DNA of 64,000 bases from Pseudolysinimonas_A sp049651805 (GTDB lineage Bacteria > Actinomycetota > Actinomycetes > Actinomycetales > Microbacteriaceae): the NCBI RefSeq assembly GCF_049651805.1, contig NZ_JBASCU010000016.1, positions 1 through 64,000 of the forward strand, written 5' to 3'. Positions 61,646 through 64,000 of the stretch are shown here, piece after piece. The notes below the pieces were generated by a model, which was given only the letters and a program-made list of their open reading frames with translations, was not told the DNA's origin and made no database searches. Made by a program: the position numbers and the translations under genes. Positions within the stretch are counted from its first letter, which is position 1; every line of letters begins with the position of its first letter.

Positions 61646-62569
61646 GTGGCAGCAGCGATCAGCGTGAGCGGGCTCACCAAACGCTTCGGCGATGTGCTCG
61701 CCGTCGACGACATCTCGTTCGAGGTCGAGACGGGCAGCGTCTTCGCCTTTCTCGGCACCAACGGCGCCGGCAAGTCGACCACGATCGGCTGCGTGACGAC
61801 GGTCTCGCCATTCGATGCGGGCGAGATCTCCGTGGCCGGGCACGACGTGCGGCGGGATTCCGAGCCGGTGCGGGGGCAGATCGGGGTGGTGTTCCAAGAC
61901 TCGATGCTGGATGCCCAGCTCACCGCCCGCGAGAACCTCACGACCCGGGCGCGCTTCTACACGGCAGACCGGGCTGCGATCGGCGAACGCGTCGCCGAGC
62001 TTTCGAAACTGATCGGACTCGACGACTTTCTCGATCGGCGCTACGGCAAGCTCTCCGGCGGCCAGCGGCGGCGCGTGGACATCGCGCGAGCGCTGTTGCA
62101 CTCCCCCGCGATCCTCTTCCTCGACGAACCCACGGCGGGTCTCGACCCGGCGAGTCGGGCGATCGTCTGGTCGACGATCCACGATCTGCGCGACCGGCAC
62201 GGGTTGACCGTGTTCCTCACCACCCACTACATGGAAGAGACCGAAGAAGCCGACTTGGTGAGCATCATCGACCGCGGCCGCATCATCGCCCGAGGAACGC
62301 CCGGCGAGTTGCGCGCCGAACACAGCCACAGCATCCTCACCATCACGTCGCGCGACCCCGCTGCGCTCTCGGCGATCGCCGCGGCATCCGGGGTGGTCGC
62401 GACCGAGCGTGCGGGCACGTTCGAAATCCGCGTCGAGGATGCCGCCGTCGCACGACGCGTGCTCGTCGAGCATGGCGAGGATGTCGTCGACTTCGAGTTC
62501 CGGCACGGGCGCATGGATGACGTCTTCCTGGCCCTCACCGGCCGCGAGCACATCGAGGAGGGCGACTGA
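61646..62569 (+). CDS. ABC transporter ATP-binding protein, DrrA/daunorubicin-resistance type
   Basis: The 307-residue ATPase has Walker A GTNGAGKST, signature LSGGQRRR, Walker B ILFLDEPTAGLDP and switch TTHYMEE, then a C-terminal extension typical of drug-export ATPases. It is predicted to drive the ABC-2 permease encoded next, whose ATG overlaps its stop codon (TGATG). The substrate, perhaps an antibiotic or lipid, is unknown. Confidence 0.92.
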   Translation: MAAAISVSGLTKRFGDVLAVDDISFEVETGSVFAFLGTNGAGKSTTIGCVTTVSPFDAGEISVAGHDVRRDSEPVRGQIGVVFQDSMLDAQLTARENLTTRARFYTADRAAIGERVAELSKLIGLDDFLDRRYGKLSGGQRRRVDIARALLHSPAILFLDEPTAGLDPASRAIVWSTIHDLRDRHGLTVFLTTHYMEETEEADLVSIIDRGRIIARGTPGELRAEHSHSILTITSRDPAALSAIAAASGVVATERAGTFEIRVEDAAVARRVLVEHGEDVVDFEFRHGRMDDVFLALTGREHIEEGD

Positions 62570-63447
62570 TGGGCGTCGTGCTCGGCATCATGGGGCGCAA
62601 CCTTCGCCTGTTCTTCCGTGACCGCCTCAACGTGTTCTTCTCACTGCTCGGGGCGCTCATCGTGTTCCTGCTGTACACGCTGTTCCTCGCCAACCTGCAG
62701 ACGACGTCGATCGCGAACGCGTTCCCGCAAGCCGACGAGTCCGACGTGAAGGGCTTCGTCGACAGCTGGATGTTCGGCGGCATCGTGGCGATGACGTCGA
62801 TCACGACCTCGCTCGGCGCCCTCGGGGTGTTCGTCGAGGATGCCGCGTCGGGGCGCTTCCGCGACTTCCTGGTCTCGCCGATCCGGCGCGGGCAGCTCGT
62901 GCTCGGCTACCTTCTGTCGACGTTCGCGGTGGCGCTCATCATGACCGTGCTCGTGCTCGCCGTCAGCCTGGTCTACCTCTTCGCCGTCGACGGTGTCGTG
63001 ATCGCCGTTCCGCAGATCGCTGCGACCCTCGGCTGGATCGCGCTGGCGTGCCTCGCGTTCGCCGCCCTCTGGGCGTTCGTCGCCTCGTTCATCCGCACGA
63101 CCAACGCCTTCTCCGCGCTTGCGACGATCGTCGGCACGGTCATCGGGTTCCTCGCCGGTGCGTTCATCGCCGTCGGGCTCTTTCCCGAGGCCGTGCGCAA
63201 CGTCGTCAACGCCCTGCCGTTCGCCCAGACGGCGACGCTGATGCGCCGCGAACTGACGAGCGACACCCTGTCGGCTCTCGTCGGCGGGCAGCCGGAGGCG
63301 ATCGACGCCCTCAGCGAGTACTACGGCATCACGGCATTCGTCGGCGACTGGCAGGTCACCGTTCCCGTCGTGGCCGGCATCCTCGTCGCGTGCGCCGTCG
63401 TCTTCACGACGCTCGCCGCGTGGCGCATCCGGGCGCGGCTCGCCTGA
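62569..63447 (+). CDS. ABC-2 family permease (DrrB-like)
   Basis: The 292-residue protein has six hydrophobic segments; a large external loop with polar residues follows the first (QTTSIANAFPQADESDVKGF). GRFRDFLVSPIRRGQLVLGYLL is the ABC-2 signature. It forms the export channel for the DrrA-type ATPase encoded immediately upstream. Confidence 0.92.
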   Translation: MGVVLGIMGRNLRLFFRDRLNVFFSLLGALIVFLLYTLFLANLQTTSIANAFPQADESDVKGFVDSWMFGGIVAMTSITTSLGALGVFVEDAASGRFRDFLVSPIRRGQLVLGYLLSTFAVALIMTVLVLAVSLVYLFAVDGVVIAVPQIAATLGWIALACLAFAALWAFVASFIRTTNAFSALATIVGTVIGFLAGAFIAVGLFPEAVRNVVNALPFAQTATLMRRELTSDTLSALVGGQPEAIDALSEYYGITAFVGDWQVTVPVVAGILVACAVVFTTLAAWRIRARLA

Positions 63448-63491
63448 CCCGGCCGCCGGTCGTCGTGCGCGCCCGCGATTAGACTCGCGGA

Positions 63492-64000
63492 ATGCCCTCA
63501 AACCCGGATCGTCTCGTCTGGATCGACTGCGAGATGACCGGCCTCGACCTCAGCGTCGACGAGCTCGTCGAGGTCGCCGTCGTCATCACCGACTACGAGC
63601 TCGTTCCCGTCGATCCCGGATTCCGCGTCGTGATCAAAGCCGACCAGGCCGTGCTCGACCAGATGAACGACATCGTGCGCACCATGCATACGACGAGCGG
63701 CCTCCTTGAGGAGCTCCCGGGTGGAGTGAGTCTCGCCGACGCCGAGTACCAGGTGAACGAGTACATCCTGAAGTTCGTGCCCGAGCCGCAGACCGCACCG
63801 CTCGCCGGCAACACCATCGGCACCGATCGCGCATTCCTCGCGAAGTACATGCCGCGGGTCGACGCGCACCTGCACTACCGCAGCGTCGATGTCTCGAGCA
63901 TCAAAGAGCTCGCGCGGCGCTGGTTTCCGCGCGTCTACTTCCAGTCGCCCGCGAAAGCCGGCGGGCATCGCGCGCTCGCCGACATCCTCGAATCGATCCG
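63492..64000 (+). CDS. orn: oligoribonuclease (cut by window end)
   Basis: The visible 169 residues cover most of the enzyme. DEDDh motifs are present: WIDCEMTGLDL (Asp12, Glu14), GTDRAFLAKYMP (Asp), and the final KAGGHRALADI with the catalytic His and Asp. Orn degrades 2-5-mer RNAs and pGpG to nucleotides and is essential in many bacteria. A TAGACT box ends 6 nt before ATG 63492, consistent with a leaderless message. The last residues lie beyond the window. Confidence 0.94.
   Translation, partial: MPSNPDRLVWIDCEMTGLDLSVDELVEVAVVITDYELVPVDPGFRVVIKADQAVLDQMNDIVRTMHTTSGLLEELPGGVSLADAEYQVNEYILKFVPEPQTAPLAGNTIGTDRAFLAKYMPRVDAHLHYRSVDVSSIKELARRWFPRVYFQSPAKAGGHRALADILESI

Overview
The window is high-GC DNA, roughly two-thirds G+C by eye, dense with genes and full of ATGA/GTGA overlaps. 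It reads as a chromosome segment of an actinobacterium in the Microbacteriaceae. The evidence is the DUF177-rpmF-rnc-mutM order, F420-type and leaderless actinobacterial gene features, oligoribonuclease, and a dispersed palindromic repeat with GGTCTCGACACGC and GCTACTCGACCACCGA arms. I placed the taxon from gene style and have not confirmed it by search. No rRNA, phage module, transposase or CRISPR array was seen. One tRNA-Arg is present.

Layout. 0-1.8 kb: ribosome/RNA-processing block (mutM partial, rnc, rpmF, DUF177). 1.8-2.7 kb: a toxin-antitoxin-like XRE/nucleotidyltransferase pair with a palindromic operator. 2.7-12.7 kb: a catabolic and uptake operon with a class III aminotransferase, an NMT1-type ABC importer, an LLM oxidoreductase, dihydropyrimidinase and beta-ureidopropionase. 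A divergent MocR-type regulator controls it. The set fits reductive pyrimidine (or hydantoin) breakdown to a beta-amino acid, except that no classical dihydropyrimidine dehydrogenase is present. 12.7-14.9 kb: metal efflux (CDF plus ArsR), a cation-transporter remnant and small membrane proteins.

14.9-23.8 kb: a LacI-controlled glycan unit (GH2 enzyme, sugar ABC importer, secreted sialidase-fold hydrolase) with three matching operators. 23.8-31.2 kb: two-component system, Dps, cupin, amidohydrolase, PaiB-like protein, Nei-type glycosylase, rpiB and a conserved unknown. 31.2-34.9 kb: iron ABC importer behind a DtxR/IdeR-like box. 34.9-37.5 kb: M1 aminopeptidase. 37.5-41.6 kb: a reactive-sulfur module (CoA-disulfide reductase-rhodanese fusion, DUF4395 protein, two rhodaneses, thioredoxin, CstR-like repressor, small Cys-rich protein). 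Four copies of one 16-bp operator tie it together.

41.5-52.8 kb: XRE/membrane pair, MscS channel, truncated hemoglobin, FAD dehydrogenase, thioesterases, PadR module, EttA, lipoprotein and SSB. 52.9-55.4 kb: a lower-GC islet with an AlbA/Schlafen-HATPase protein and a 51-residue membrane protein, bounded by two 68-bp direct repeats. 55.4-64 kb: MsrA, aldo/keto reductase, EamA transporter, PadR/serine hydrolase pair, tRNA-Arg overlapped by an HNH gene, DrrAB-type exporter and oligoribonuclease (cut by the window end).

The most notable items are the CstR-operator regulon with its small Cys-rich member, the direct-repeat-bounded AlbA/HATPase islet, the dispersed palindrome that has entered one reading frame and is translated, and the LLM enzyme sitting where a pyrimidine reductase would be expected. 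Many genes have a TANNNT box 6-7 nt before the start codon, so leaderless transcription appears common.
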